A DNA stretch of 64,000 bases from Solibacillus cecembensis (GTDB lineage: Bacteria; Bacillota; Bacilli; Bacillales_A; Planococcaceae): positions 62,001 through 126,000 of the forward strand of contig NZ_LMBZ01000009.1 of the NCBI RefSeq assembly GCF_001439635.1. The letters are read 5' to 3'. The first letter of the stretch is position 1, and every line of letters begins with the position of its first letter. The position numbers were made by a program, and so were the translations under genes. The notes beneath the pieces were generated by a model. The model was not told where the DNA came from and did no database searches. It was given only the letters and a program-made list of their open reading frames with translations. Below, piece by piece: positions 10,901-18,200 of this stretch.

Positions 10901-11424
10901 AAGAGATTTTAGCTTATGCCCTTTACCCGAAAGTATTTGAGCAATATGTACAAGCATTTGATCTGTTTGGCGATATTTCTGTATTGGATACGCCGACGTT
11001 CTTATACGGTTTAAAATTGGGTGAAGAAATTGAAGTAGAGATCGAAAAAGGAAAAACTTTAATTATTAAACTCGTTTCAATTGGGGAGCCTCAGCATGAT
11101 GGTACGCGTGTCCTTTATTTTGAAATGAACGGCCAATCTCGTGAGCTTGTTATTCAAGATTTAACGGTAGAAGTAGATGGCAGCATTGCTTTAAAAGCAG
11201 ACCCAGCGAATCCGAACCAAATTGGGGCAACAATGCCAGGTACTGTATTAAAAGTAGTGATTAACAAAGGCAGTACGGTAAAAAGAGGGGACCATTTATT
11301 AATTACAGAAGCGATGAAGATGGAAACAACTGTGCAAGCGCCAAAAGATGGTGTCGTAAAAGAAGTATACGCATTAGCGGGTGACGCCATTTCAACAGGT
11401 GATCTATTAATAGAATTAGAATAA
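7990..11424 (+). CDS. pyc: pyruvate carboxylase
   Basis: A 1144-residue single-chain pyruvate carboxylase that makes oxaloacetate from pyruvate, bicarbonate and ATP to refill the TCA cycle. Domain order: biotin carboxylase (about 1-460, with the GGGGRGM loop and EVNPRIQVEHT), carboxyltransferase (about 530-800, starting LLTDTTFRDAHQSLLATR), the tetramerisation (PT) domain, and the biotin carrier domain with EAMKMET, biotinyl Lys1110. The length is typical. The ATG is preceded by GGGGATGGGGAG. ftsW ends 18 nt upstream, as in B. subtilis. Confidence 0.98.
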   Translation: MRAIQKILVANRGEIAIRILRACNELHINTVAIYSREDSGSYHRYKADEAYIVGVGKKPIDAYLDIEDIIKIAQNANVDAIHPGYGFLAENVEFARRCEEVGIQFIGPTSAHLDMFGDKVKARKQAIQADIPVIPGTDGPVDSLEEVSIFGETHGYPIMIKAALGGGGRGMRLVQNPDELASAYERAKSEAKAAFGSDEVYVEKAIIKPKHIEVQIIGDEHGNIVHLYERDCSIQRRHQKVVEIAPSNSISEDLRNRICDAAVKLMKNVDYINAGTVEFLVADEAFYFIEVNPRIQVEHTITEMITGIDIVHAQIKVAQGQNLHSPEVGIPAQDKIPLFGFAIQSRVTTEDPANGFMPDTGKLMVYRSSGGFGVRLDAGNGFQGAVVTPYYDSLLVKISTWGMTFTEAAAKMDRNLREFRIRGVKTNIPFLGNVVLHNKFITGEFDTSFIDTTPELFVFPERKDRGTKLLNYIGNVTLNGFPGVEKRSKPIFVQPEKPKVDILIPPLSGTKQILDSRGADGLVKWIKEQEDVLLTDTTFRDAHQSLLATRIRSQDMFQIADETARLMHNYFSLEMWGGATFDVAYRFLKENPWQRLEKLREQMPNVLFQMLLRGANAVGYTNYPDNLIREFIQESASSGIDVFRIFDSLNWVKGMEVAIDEVRNSGKIAEASICYTGDILDDSRAKYTVQYYKDMARELEAAGAHILAIKDMAGLLKPQAAYRLVSELKESTDLPIHLHTHDTSGNGIFVYAKAIEAGVDIIDTALGSMAGLTSQPSANSLYYAMKGSDRAVRADIESLEKLSYYWGDVRKYYVDFESGMNAPHSEVYVHEMPGGQYSNLQQQAKAVGLGDRWDAVKTMYSTVNLMFGDIVKVTPSSKVVGDMALFMVQNDLTEENVLERGVAIDFPESVIEFFQGFLGQPHGGFPKELQQVVLKEREAITVRPGELLAPVDFEALSVELEGKIKRKPSKQEILAYALYPKVFEQYVQAFDLFGDISVLDTPTFLYGLKLGEEIEVEIEKGKTLIIKLVSIGEPQHDGTRVLYFEMNGQSRELVIQDLTVEVDGSIALKADPANPNQIGATMPGTVLKVVINKGSTVKRGDHLLITEAMKMETTVQAPKDGVVKEVYALAGDAISTGDLLIELE

Positions 11425-11440
11425 AATAGTCCATAGAAAC

Positions 11441-11482
11441 AAAAAATCTGACCCAACTATAACAGTTGGATCAGATTTTTTT
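11441..11482. terminator. bidirectional terminator between pyc and ctaA
   Basis: AAAAAATCTGACCCAACT pairs with AGTTGGATCAGATTTTTTT (one mismatch) across a short loop. It serves both convergent genes. Confidence 0.9.
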
Positions 11483-11484
11483 CG

Positions 11485-12396
11485 TTATTTACTTCGAGAT
11501 ACGAGTAAAATCATGTAACAAAGAAGTCCGAATAATAATGTAATTAATAATGAGTGCATTAATGCAACGAACAATTGTAATTTTAACAGTACAACAAGCA
11601 TTCCTGCTAGAACTTGTAAAACGACAATAATGGCTGCAATCACCCAACCCCAATAAATAACGCGTTGTTGCTTGTAATTTTTTACGACATAAATCGTAAT
11701 ATAAGCAATCCAAACAACAAATAGTAAAACAGCAAAACGATGCCCCATCTGTACCCATTCATATAAATTAAATGGAATGGCGAATGGTTGATCATTGCGG
11801 CACAATGGCCAGTCAGGACAAACTAAGCTAGCGTCCGTATGGCGTACTAACGCACCTGAATAAACAACAACATATGAATATAACGTGACACTAATCGTAT
11901 GTATTTTTAACTTTTTGCTCATATAAATTTTATCTGCGTCGAATTTTGTATCCACTTCAAATACAATTAATGAGAGCAATAACACTGCTGCAAATGAGAT
12001 TAACGAAATGCCGAAGTGTAACGCTAAAATAAAATCACCTTGTCCCCATAAAACTTGTGCAGCCCCGATTAAAGCCTGCAAAATAAGGAAGAACATGGCC
12101 ATAGAACCTAAAAACTTCACTTCACGAATATGTCCTAAAGAACGCCAAGACCACACTGTTAATACAAGAATGAAGATGGAAACGGCTCCAGTCACAACGC
12201 GGTGTGAGAATTCAATTAAAACTTCTGTCGTTATTTCCTTAGGGATTAAAGAACCGTTACAATCAGGCCAGTTTCGTCCACAGCCCAATCCACTATCCGT
12301 TTTTGTAACGAGTGCACCACCCAAAAGAATTAGTAACATGCCAATAGTTGCTGCGACAGCAAACCATTTTAAAAATCTACTATACTTGTGTTGCAT
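11485..12396 (-). CDS. ctaA: heme A synthase CtaA
   Basis: A 303-residue membrane protein with eight predicted helices that oxidises the heme O C8 methyl group to make heme A for cytochrome aa3/caa3. Hallmarks are GALVTKTDSGLGCGRNWPDCNG near the N terminus (extracytoplasmic Cys pair), EFSHRVVTG, GALVRHTDASLVCPDWPLC and QMGHRFAVLL, which contain the heme-ligand histidines. ATG 12396 (MQHKYS) is chosen because an AGGTGG ribosome binding site lies 8 nt upstream; the longer GTG start at 12408 would lie inside that site. It diverges from the ctaC operon. Confidence 0.95.
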   Translation of the reverse strand: MQHKYSRFLKWFAVAATIGMLLILLGGALVTKTDSGLGCGRNWPDCNGSLIPKEITTEVLIEFSHRVVTGAVSIFILVLTVWSWRSLGHIREVKFLGSMAMFFLILQALIGAAQVLWGQGDFILALHFGISLISFAAVLLLSLIVFEVDTKFDADKIYMSKKLKIHTISVTLYSYVVVYSGALVRHTDASLVCPDWPLCRNDQPFAIPFNLYEWVQMGHRFAVLLFVVWIAYITIYVVKNYKQQRVIYWGWVIAAIIVVLQVLAGMLVVLLKLQLFVALMHSLLITLLFGLLCYMILLVSRSK

Positions 12397-12524
12397 AAAG
12401 TAAGCCACCTACTTTGATATTCAACATCGCTTAAAAAAAAAGCGTCTCTAGTTTTAGATAATAGCGAATAAATGAATAAAAGACAACTTCATTCATAATT
12501 TCTGCATTTTGAATCAACCATTTT

Positions 12525-12566
12525 TTCACAAATTGTTCATAAATTTGTCTCCTATCCTTCACAAAT
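12525..12566. promoter_or_regulatory. ResD-like direct repeats between ctaA and ctaC
   Basis: TTCACAAAT occurs at 12525-12533 and 12558-12566, with the near-copy TTCATAAAT at 12536-12544. The reverse complement, ATTTGTGAA, resembles the TTTGTGAA-type sequence bound by ResD, which activates cta genes in B. subtilis at low oxygen. Spacing of 11 and 22 nt puts the three sites on the same helix face. Binding is inferred. Confidence 0.5.
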
Positions 12567-12738
12567 ATTGTAAGGAAATGCATTACTATATAGATGTTGA
12601 TTTAGATTTTTAAACGTTTCACTTGCATTTCGAAATCTGTTCGTCGAAATTTCACGAAACGTCTAGAAATCCGATACAAAGTTAGATATAGTTAGGGTAG
12701 CGGAAAATGCTTACAAATTTGAAAGGAGAGGTAATGTA

Positions 12739-12786
12739 TTGAAAGGTTTTGTTTTTGATCTTCTGGAATACGAATCTAAATGCTAG
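12739..12786 (+). CDS. possible 15-codon leader peptide
   Basis: A TTG codon lies 8 nt after a strong AAAGGAGAGG ribosome binding site and opens a 15-codon frame (MKGFVFDLLEYESKC) ending in TAG at 12786. The ribosome binding site is as good as those of the neighbouring genes, but no coding gene follows for almost 500 nt. It could be a regulatory leader peptide or a relic of the start of a lost gene at the ctaB place. Translation is unproven. Confidence 0.3.
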   Translation: MKGFVFDLLEYESKC

Positions 12787-13273
12787 AATTTTTTTGAATG
12801 ATCTTCTTGCACTCATAAGATTGGGATTGTTCATTCAAACTTAATCACAACATTCAAAAGAATTTTGCAAATTTTCTAATCACATTGACCCAAATGAAAT
12901 TACATACTTGTAGATCATTTATTATTCATAGTGTTAACAATTTACGCTATGACGTGTTTAAGGTCAACTCGAAAAAGGTAGATTAAAAGCAACCACAACT
13001 AGTCAGTACACAGACTCTAATCAAAAGTAAGCGAAATTTTGTTTTTGATGGCATCGTTCGCGGCCGACATGTGAGGACGAAAAGGTATGATTCTATGTAG
13101 AAACGTAGAGTATGATGTCATAACTATTTCAATGTTCCGAACAGTTATGGATGTAGGTTTATTATGATGCATGCTATTTTGGAAGTCTTTCTAAACTAAG
13201 ATTTCGCATAGAGCATAACCACAGTCCTAGTAACACATGAAAATACAACAAAGAAAGAGGGGTTTATTAAGCT

Positions 13274-14344
13274 ATGATGAAAGGGCTTAAAAAATGGCGT
13301 TTATTCTCGCTATTAACAGTAATGACAGTATTCCTTTCAGCATGTGGTGAAGATTATATTTCTACACTTCGCCCAGCAGGTGCAGTTGGTAAAGAGCAGT
13401 TAAATCTTCTATTACTTACATCTATAATCATGTTTGCTGTAGTAATAGTAGTGTCAGTTATCTATTTAGTTGCTTTCTTTAAGTTCCGCCGTTCAAAAAC
13501 TGGCGAAAACCACATGCCAAAGCAAGTTGAAGGAAGTCACACACTAGAAGTGATCTGGACAGTTATTCCGATTATCTTATTATTAATCATAACGGTTCCA
13601 ACGTTAAACTCTACCTTTAAATTTGGGGATGTTGCCGCAATGGATGAGGTAGATGAAAACGGTAATAAAACAGCGCTTACAGTAAATGTAACGGCAAAAT
13701 TATATTGGTGGGAATTTGAATACCCAGAGCAAGGTATTATTACTGCACAAGAATTAGTAGTACCAACTGGTGAAAAAGTATACTTCAATTTAATTGCTAC
13801 AGATGTAAAGCATTCATTCTGGATTCCAGCAGTTGGTGGGAAAATGGATACAAACGTTGATGGAATTAACAAATTCTACTTAGAATTTGGTAAAGAATCA
13901 AAAGACTTAAATGAAGGTGAAGGCGTATTCTACGGTAAATGTGCAGAGTTATGTGGTCCTTCACATGCATTAATGGATTTCAAAGTAAAAGCACTTGAGC
14001 GCCCTGCATTTGATACATGGGTTGCATCAATGCAAGCTACTGAAGGAAATACGGCAAGTTCAGAGTCAGCTAACGTTGGAGAAGCAACATTTGCAAACTC
14101 TTGTCTAGGCTGTCACGCAGTTTCGGCTGTTGCAGGTCCGGGTATGGGTCCTAACTTAGCTACATTCGGTGATCGTAATCGTTTAGCTGGTTTCATGGAT
14201 CATACAGTAGAAGCAACTACGGATTGGATTATGGATCCAGAGTTTTACAAGCCAGGTAATACAATGACTGGTAAATACAACGTCACTGAAGAAGAAGCGA
14301 AAGCAATTTCTGAATACTTAATGACGTTAACTATTGAAAAATAA
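13274..14344 (+). CDS. ctaC: cytochrome c oxidase subunit II with cytochrome c domain
   Basis: A 356-residue caa3-type subunit II. An N-terminal lipoprotein signal has lipobox LSAC, then two membrane helices, the cupredoxin domain with the CuA motif CAELC (Cys223 and Cys227), and a fused C-terminal cytochrome c with CLGCH (Cys277, Cys280, His281). It accepts electrons from its own cytochrome c and passes them through CuA to subunit I. It is the first gene of ctaCDEF. Two adjacent ATG codons follow an AAGAGGGG ribosome binding site. Confidence 0.97.
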   Translation: MMKGLKKWRLFSLLTVMTVFLSACGEDYISTLRPAGAVGKEQLNLLLLTSIIMFAVVIVVSVIYLVAFFKFRRSKTGENHMPKQVEGSHTLEVIWTVIPIILLLIITVPTLNSTFKFGDVAAMDEVDENGNKTALTVNVTAKLYWWEFEYPEQGIITAQELVVPTGEKVYFNLIATDVKHSFWIPAVGGKMDTNVDGINKFYLEFGKESKDLNEGEGVFYGKCAELCGPSHALMDFKVKALERPAFDTWVASMQATEGNTASSESANVGEATFANSCLGCHAVSAVAGPGMGPNLATFGDRNRLAGFMDHTVEATTDWIMDPEFYKPGNTMTGKYNVTEEEAKAISEYLMTLTIEK

Positions 14345-14384
14345 ACAATTAATTAGATAGAAACATTTGAAGGAGGTTAATGTT

Positions 14385-16325
14385 GTGAGCTCTGTTACAC
14401 AGAAAAAGGGCTTTGGAGCACATGTATGGGACTATTTAACAACGGTCGATCATAAAAAAATCGCCATTATGTATTTAGCTGCCGGTACATTGTTCTTCGC
14501 TATTGCAGGTTTTGAAGCGTTACTGATGCGTATTCAGTTAATGTTCCCTGAAAGTACGTTCATCTCTGCAGGCCTATTTAACGAACTATTAACAATGCAT
14601 GGTACAACGATGCTATTCTTAGCAGCGACACCATTATTATTCGCATTTATGAACGCAATTGTACCGCTCCAGATAGGTGCGCGTGACGTTGCATTCCCAT
14701 TCTTAAACTCGCTAGGATTTTGGTTATTCTTCTTAGGTGCGATTTTCCTTCACCTATCATTCTTCCTAGGCGGAGCACCTGATGCAGGGTGGACATCATA
14801 TGCATCACTATCTTTATATTCACCAGGACATGGTATTGACTTCTATATTTTAGGTCTACAAATTTCTGGTGCAGGTACATTAATTTCAGGTATTAACTTC
14901 ATCGTAACAATTATTACGATGCGTGCACCTGGTATGACGTTCATGCGTATGCCATTATTTACTTGGACATCTTTAGTATCAAGTTCATTAATTTTATTTG
15001 CATTCCCTCCACTTACTGGTGGATTATTCTTAATGTTAGTTGACCGTATGTTCGGAGCAAACTTCTTTGATCATACAATGGGTGGTAACACTATTATCTG
15101 GGAGCACTTATTCTGGATCTTCGGTCACCCGGAAGTATATATTTTAGTATTACCAGCGTTTGGATTATTCTCTGAGATTATTCCTGTATTCGCTCGTAAA
15201 CGTTTATTCGGATATTCTTCAATGGTATTCGCAACAATTTTAATCGGTTTCTTAGGGTTCATGGTATGGGCTCACCACATGTTCACAGTTGGTTTAGGTT
15301 CTACTGCGAACGCAATCTTCGCTGTTGCAACAATGGCAATCGCCGTTCCAACAGGTATGAAGGTATTCAACTGGATCTTAACCATTTGGGGCGGGTCTAT
15401 TAAAGTTACAGTACCAATGCTTTATGCACTTGGTTTCATCCCGTCATTCGTTGCGGGTGGTGTTACAGGGGTAATGCAGGCAACTGCTCCACTTGACTAC
15501 CAATTACACGATTCATATTTCATCGTAGCTCACTTCCACTACGTAATTGTTGGTGGTATCGTAACTGCGTTATTCGGTTCAGCTCACTTCTACTGGCCGA
15601 TTATGTTTAACCGTACGTTAAATCATAAATTAGGAGTACTTACTTTCTGGGTATTCTTTATTGGTTTCCATTTAACGTTCTTCTTACAGCACTTCTTAGG
15701 ATTAATGGGTATGCCACGTCGTGTATTCACATATATGGGCGGTCAAGGTTGGGATTTATTCAACTTCATTTCAACGATCGGTGCCATGATGATGGGTGTT
15801 GGGGTAGTTTTATTAGTAGTAGACGTATTATTATCGATTAAATCTAAACCAGTTAACAAACGTGATTACTGGGGAGATGGTCGTTCACTTGAGTGGGCAA
15901 TCGAAACGCCACTACCATTCTATAACTTTAAACAAACGCCACTTATCCGTGGATATGATCCATATTGGATTGAAAAAGAAGAAGGTAACAAAGAAGGTAT
16001 GGTATATGCTGAGCCACTAGGCGAAATTCACATGCCAAACAACTCGATTTTACCTTTAGTTATGTCAATTGGTACATTTATCGCTGCATTCGGTGCATTA
16101 TATAGTCCATGGGGCGATCAAGTGCAAGCAGGTACAGCAACAGGTGCTTCACCAGCAGTTTCATTAGCGTTAATTATTGGGGGATTAGGTTTAACGATTG
16201 CATGTATGATTATTCGTTCAGTCAAAGATGACCTTGGTTTCCACGTAACAGTTAAAGAAATTGAAAAAATTGAAGCAGATTTAGCTCACTACCGTGCAAC
16301 AGGTAAAAAAGGGGGTAACAAGTAA
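14385..16325 (+). CDS. ctaD: cytochrome c oxidase subunit I
   Basis: A 646-residue heme-copper oxidase subunit I holding heme a and the heme a3-CuB site. Visible parts are the TTVDHKKIAIMY start, FWIFGHPEVYIL (CuB His and cross-linked Tyr), WAHHMF (two CuB His) and HFHYVIVGG (heme ligands). GTG 14385 is the start: AAGGAGG ends 8 nt before it, while the longer TTG frame opening at 14367 would run through the ribosome binding site. The stop overlaps the ctaE start by one base. Confidence 0.96.
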   Translation: MSSVTQKKGFGAHVWDYLTTVDHKKIAIMYLAAGTLFFAIAGFEALLMRIQLMFPESTFISAGLFNELLTMHGTTMLFLAATPLLFAFMNAIVPLQIGARDVAFPFLNSLGFWLFFLGAIFLHLSFFLGGAPDAGWTSYASLSLYSPGHGIDFYILGLQISGAGTLISGINFIVTIITMRAPGMTFMRMPLFTWTSLVSSSLILFAFPPLTGGLFLMLVDRMFGANFFDHTMGGNTIIWEHLFWIFGHPEVYILVLPAFGLFSEIIPVFARKRLFGYSSMVFATILIGFLGFMVWAHHMFTVGLGSTANAIFAVATMAIAVPTGMKVFNWILTIWGGSIKVTVPMLYALGFIPSFVAGGVTGVMQATAPLDYQLHDSYFIVAHFHYVIVGGIVTALFGSAHFYWPIMFNRTLNHKLGVLTFWVFFIGFHLTFFLQHFLGLMGMPRRVFTYMGGQGWDLFNFISTIGAMMMGVGVVLLVVDVLLSIKSKPVNKRDYWGDGRSLEWAIETPLPFYNFKQTPLIRGYDPYWIEKEEGNKEGMVYAEPLGEIHMPNNSILPLVMSIGTFIAAFGALYSPWGDQVQAGTATGASPAVSLALIIGGLGLTIACMIIRSVKDDLGFHVTVKEIEKIEADLAHYRATGKKGGNK

Positions 16326-16951
16326 TGGATCTTAATCAAAAATTTACTCCACAAACTTGGCCAAAACACCCTGAACAAGCAACATTAGAAGGGAAAAACA
16401 AAATTGTAGGCCTTTGGATTTTCCTTGCTTCTGATACTGTTTTATTCGCAAGTGTGTTTGCTACTTATATCGCATTAAAAGATCATGGTCCAGCAGGTAT
16501 GACATTCGCTGCCAAGGATCTGTATGAGTTACCTTTAGCGTTCATTATGACGATGTTACTTTTAACATCATCTTTAACTTCTGTGTATGCCATGTATCAT
16601 ATGAAGAATTATAATTATAGTGGCGTTCGTACTTGGATGGGGATTACAGTCCTTTTAGGATTAGGATTCTTAGCTTTAGAAATTTACGAGTTCCAACATT
16701 ATGTTCATATTGGTTTTGGTTATACTCAATCAGCATTCTCTTCAGCATTCTTTACGCTCGTTGGGATGCACGGGATTCACGTTATCATTGGTTTAATTTG
16801 GATTTCAGGTTTAATCTTCCGTAACAGCAAACGTGGATTAAATTTATACAACGCACCGAAGTTCTTTGCTGCTTCTTTATACTGGCACTTCATTGACGTT
16901 GTATGGGTATTCATCTTTACAGTAGTATATCTGATGGGAGTGTTGGGATAA
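16325..16951 (+). CDS. ctaE: cytochrome c oxidase subunit III
   Basis: A 208-residue membrane protein with five predicted helices, typical for caa3-type subunit III. Motifs include WIFLASDTVLFASVFATY and the conserved HGIHVIIGLIWI and SLYWHFIDVVWVFIF segments. It is translationally coupled to ctaD (TAATG overlap) and preceded by AAAGGGGG. It supports assembly and proton uptake of the oxidase in the cytoplasmic membrane. Confidence 0.96.
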   Translation: MDLNQKFTPQTWPKHPEQATLEGKNKIVGLWIFLASDTVLFASVFATYIALKDHGPAGMTFAAKDLYELPLAFIMTMLLLTSSLTSVYAMYHMKNYNYSGVRTWMGITVLLGLGFLALEIYEFQHYVHIGFGYTQSAFSSAFFTLVGMHGIHVIIGLIWISGLIFRNSKRGLNLYNAPKFFAASLYWHFIDVVWVFIFTVVYLMGVLG

Positions 16952-16952
16952 T

Positions 16953-17297
16953 ATGTCACACGAAACTCATGTAGAAGTACGTACTCAAGCACAATACGAA
17001 TATGACAAAGCGCATTCAAAAGCGCATATGCGTAAGCAAGTAGTGAACTTTGCGATTATGATTTTCTTAACATTTGTCGCATTTGCTTCAGTTGTAGCAG
17101 GCTTTCCAGCAACATTTATTGCTCCAGTAATATTATTATTAGCTGGTATTCAAGTGGTATTACAACTTTATGCATTCATGCACTTAGAAGACCGTTCTAC
17201 ACATATGGTTGGTGTCATTGAGTTCTTTATTTGGAGTGGAGGCTTCCTTGCGTTCACGTTCTTTGTAGCGTTTACGACAATTATTTGGTGGGGTTAA
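16953..17297 (+). CDS. ctaF: cytochrome c oxidase subunit IV (CtaF)
   Basis: A 114-residue protein with three hydrophobic helices matching the small bacterial subunit IV (cytochrome oxidase C subfamily), including LQLYAFMHLEDRSTHMVG. It is the last gene of ctaCDEF, one base after ctaE, and is followed by a strong terminator. It stabilises the CuB site region during assembly. Confidence 0.93.
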   Translation: MSHETHVEVRTQAQYEYDKAHSKAHMRKQVVNFAIMIFLTFVAFASVVAGFPATFIAPVILLLAGIQVVLQLYAFMHLEDRSTHMVGVIEFFIWSGGFLAFTFFVAFTTIIWWG

Positions 17298-17307
17298 TCA
17301 TTCAGAC

Positions 17308-17343
17308 AAAACCGTTCTTAGCATAAAGCTGAGGACGGTTTTT
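17308..17343 (+). terminator. terminator of the ctaCDEF operon
   Basis: AAACCGTTCTTAGC pairs with GCTGAGGACGGTTT (G-U wobbles) and is followed by a T-run. Confidence 0.88.
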
Positions 17344-17425
17344 CTACATATATAAGTTTAATCAAAGAATCTAACCTTATGATGTAAGCATTCTAATAAA
17401 GCTTCTCATAAAGTACCTGCTAGTT

Positions 17426-17509
17426 TAGGCTGGCTAAGCAGATGAGGCGCACAGCTTTGTTGCACAAATCTATACGACTCATCTGTGTGCTTTGTGCAAG
17501 GCCAGCCTA
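17426..17509. repeat. 84-bp nested inverted repeat
   Basis: The outer arms TAGGCTGGC (17426-17434) and GCCAGCCTA (17501-17509) pair perfectly, and the inner arms CAGATGAG (17439-17446) and CTCATCTG (17478-17485) also pair, giving one long hairpin. It has no ORF. It is the first of several structured elements in the gene-free 17.3-18.2 kb stretch. I see no second copy in this window. Confidence 0.65.
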
Positions 17510-17547
17510 TTAAAAATTTTTCCTTTCTAAAACTTTCTGCATTTTTC

Positions 17548-17622
17548 GCCGCTTGCCGTGGGAGGCGGCGTTATCCTTAATAAACTTTGTCCCACTGTGC
17601 AAGGACTATCCTGCACTTTTTT
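17548..17622 (+). repeat. GC-rich hairpin followed by a terminator-like hairpin
   Basis: CGCCGC and GCGGCG enclose a GC-rich loop near 17548-17571. About 26 nt later GTGCAAGGA and TCCTGCAC (one bulged A) form a second hairpin followed by a T6 run, resembling a + strand intrinsic terminator. No gene upstream needs it because ctaF already has one, so a short non-coding transcript or repeat debris are both possible. Confidence 0.4.
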
Positions 17623-17849
17623 CTGTTGAAGGGCAAAAAATATATAATCTTTGTGCAAAGTTGAACCTTTGAAATGAAAAAATTATATTGCAAAATGAAA
17701 TCAAATGGCATGTATTGCAGGATCGCCAGCATGATGTTGGCAAATTTTATTGTCAAGCGCGTATTTCAATAAAATATGGAGTAGCAAAAATTAACTTCAT
17801 ATTCGAGAAAGTGATTAGGGGTTGCAGTGGAGAAAACTTGAATAGAAAG

Positions 17850-17984
17850 GAGTTGATTGGAATGGAGGGGACTCCTACGGGAACAGCACGTGCGGAAAAT
17901 CCACTTGTTTCGAGATATATCGAGAAGCAAGTTAGTTGGAGCCGTGCCCGTGGAACGCGTCCGGACCGGAATGGAAATCAACTC
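17850..17984. repeat. 135-bp hairpin repeat of a type common in Bacillales
   Basis: The outer arms GAGTTGATT (17850-17858) and AATCAACTC (17976-17984) are perfect complements. Inside are blocks such as GGGGACTCCTACGGGAACAG and GTGGAACGCGTCC, pairing with internal GC-rich partners. The GTTGATT...AATCAAC layout with an ACTCCTxCGGGAA core matches, from memory, a repeat scattered through many Bacillus-related genomes. GC content is clearly above the surroundings. Any ORF across it is incidental. A CCCTTT/AAAGGG hairpin with a T-run follows directly. Confidence 0.6.
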
Positions 17985-18139
17985 CCCCTTTTTAGAAAGG
18001 GCTTTTTATGTTTAGTTCTTTAATTGATAATACATAAATTGAATATACGAATTATCGGAATGCCGATGTTCAATGAAGAACGCTTTAAGCAATACATAAA
18101 ATACATGTTTGAATTCAATTAATTGTCATAGTTCTTCCA

Positions 18140-18168
18140 TTGAAGTTAAAGAATAGGCAATCTATAAT
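18140..18168 (+). promoter_or_regulatory. sigma-A promoter of ctaG
   Basis: TTGAAG (18140-18145), a 17-nt spacer and a perfect TATAAT (18163-18168), 32 nt before the ctaG ATG. Confidence 0.7.
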
Positions 18169-18200
18169 GAAGTAACTGATGTTTAAAGGAGCATGATTGT

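Larger units (their letters stand above)
12397..13273. other. 877-bp ctaA-ctaC intergenic region; ctaB absent
   Basis: In B. subtilis ctaB (heme O synthase) occupies this place. Here no ORF of that size and no visible CtaB motif (NxxxDxxxD) is found. The region contains ResD-like sites near 12.53 kb, an inverted repeat ACGTTTC/GAAACGT around 12615-12661, a possible leader ORF at 12739, and small hairpins such as TCTATG/CGTAGA near 13.1 kb. The rest is AT-rich sequence without recognised features. It must contain divergent promoters for ctaA and ctaC. Confidence 0.7.

Noticed and set aside
12787..13260. Relic of ctaB between ctaA and ctaC
   Set aside because: I looked for CtaB motifs in the forward frames and found none that I would trust; the size match alone is not evidence.
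14367..14384. Longer ctaD start at TTG 14367
   Set aside because: These codons include the AAGGAGG ribosome binding site that serves GTG 14385.
17688..18023. 111-codon frame across the 135-bp repeat
   Set aside because: It runs through a GC-rich hairpin repeat, lacks a good ribosome binding site and has no protein-like composition. It is incidental to the repeat.
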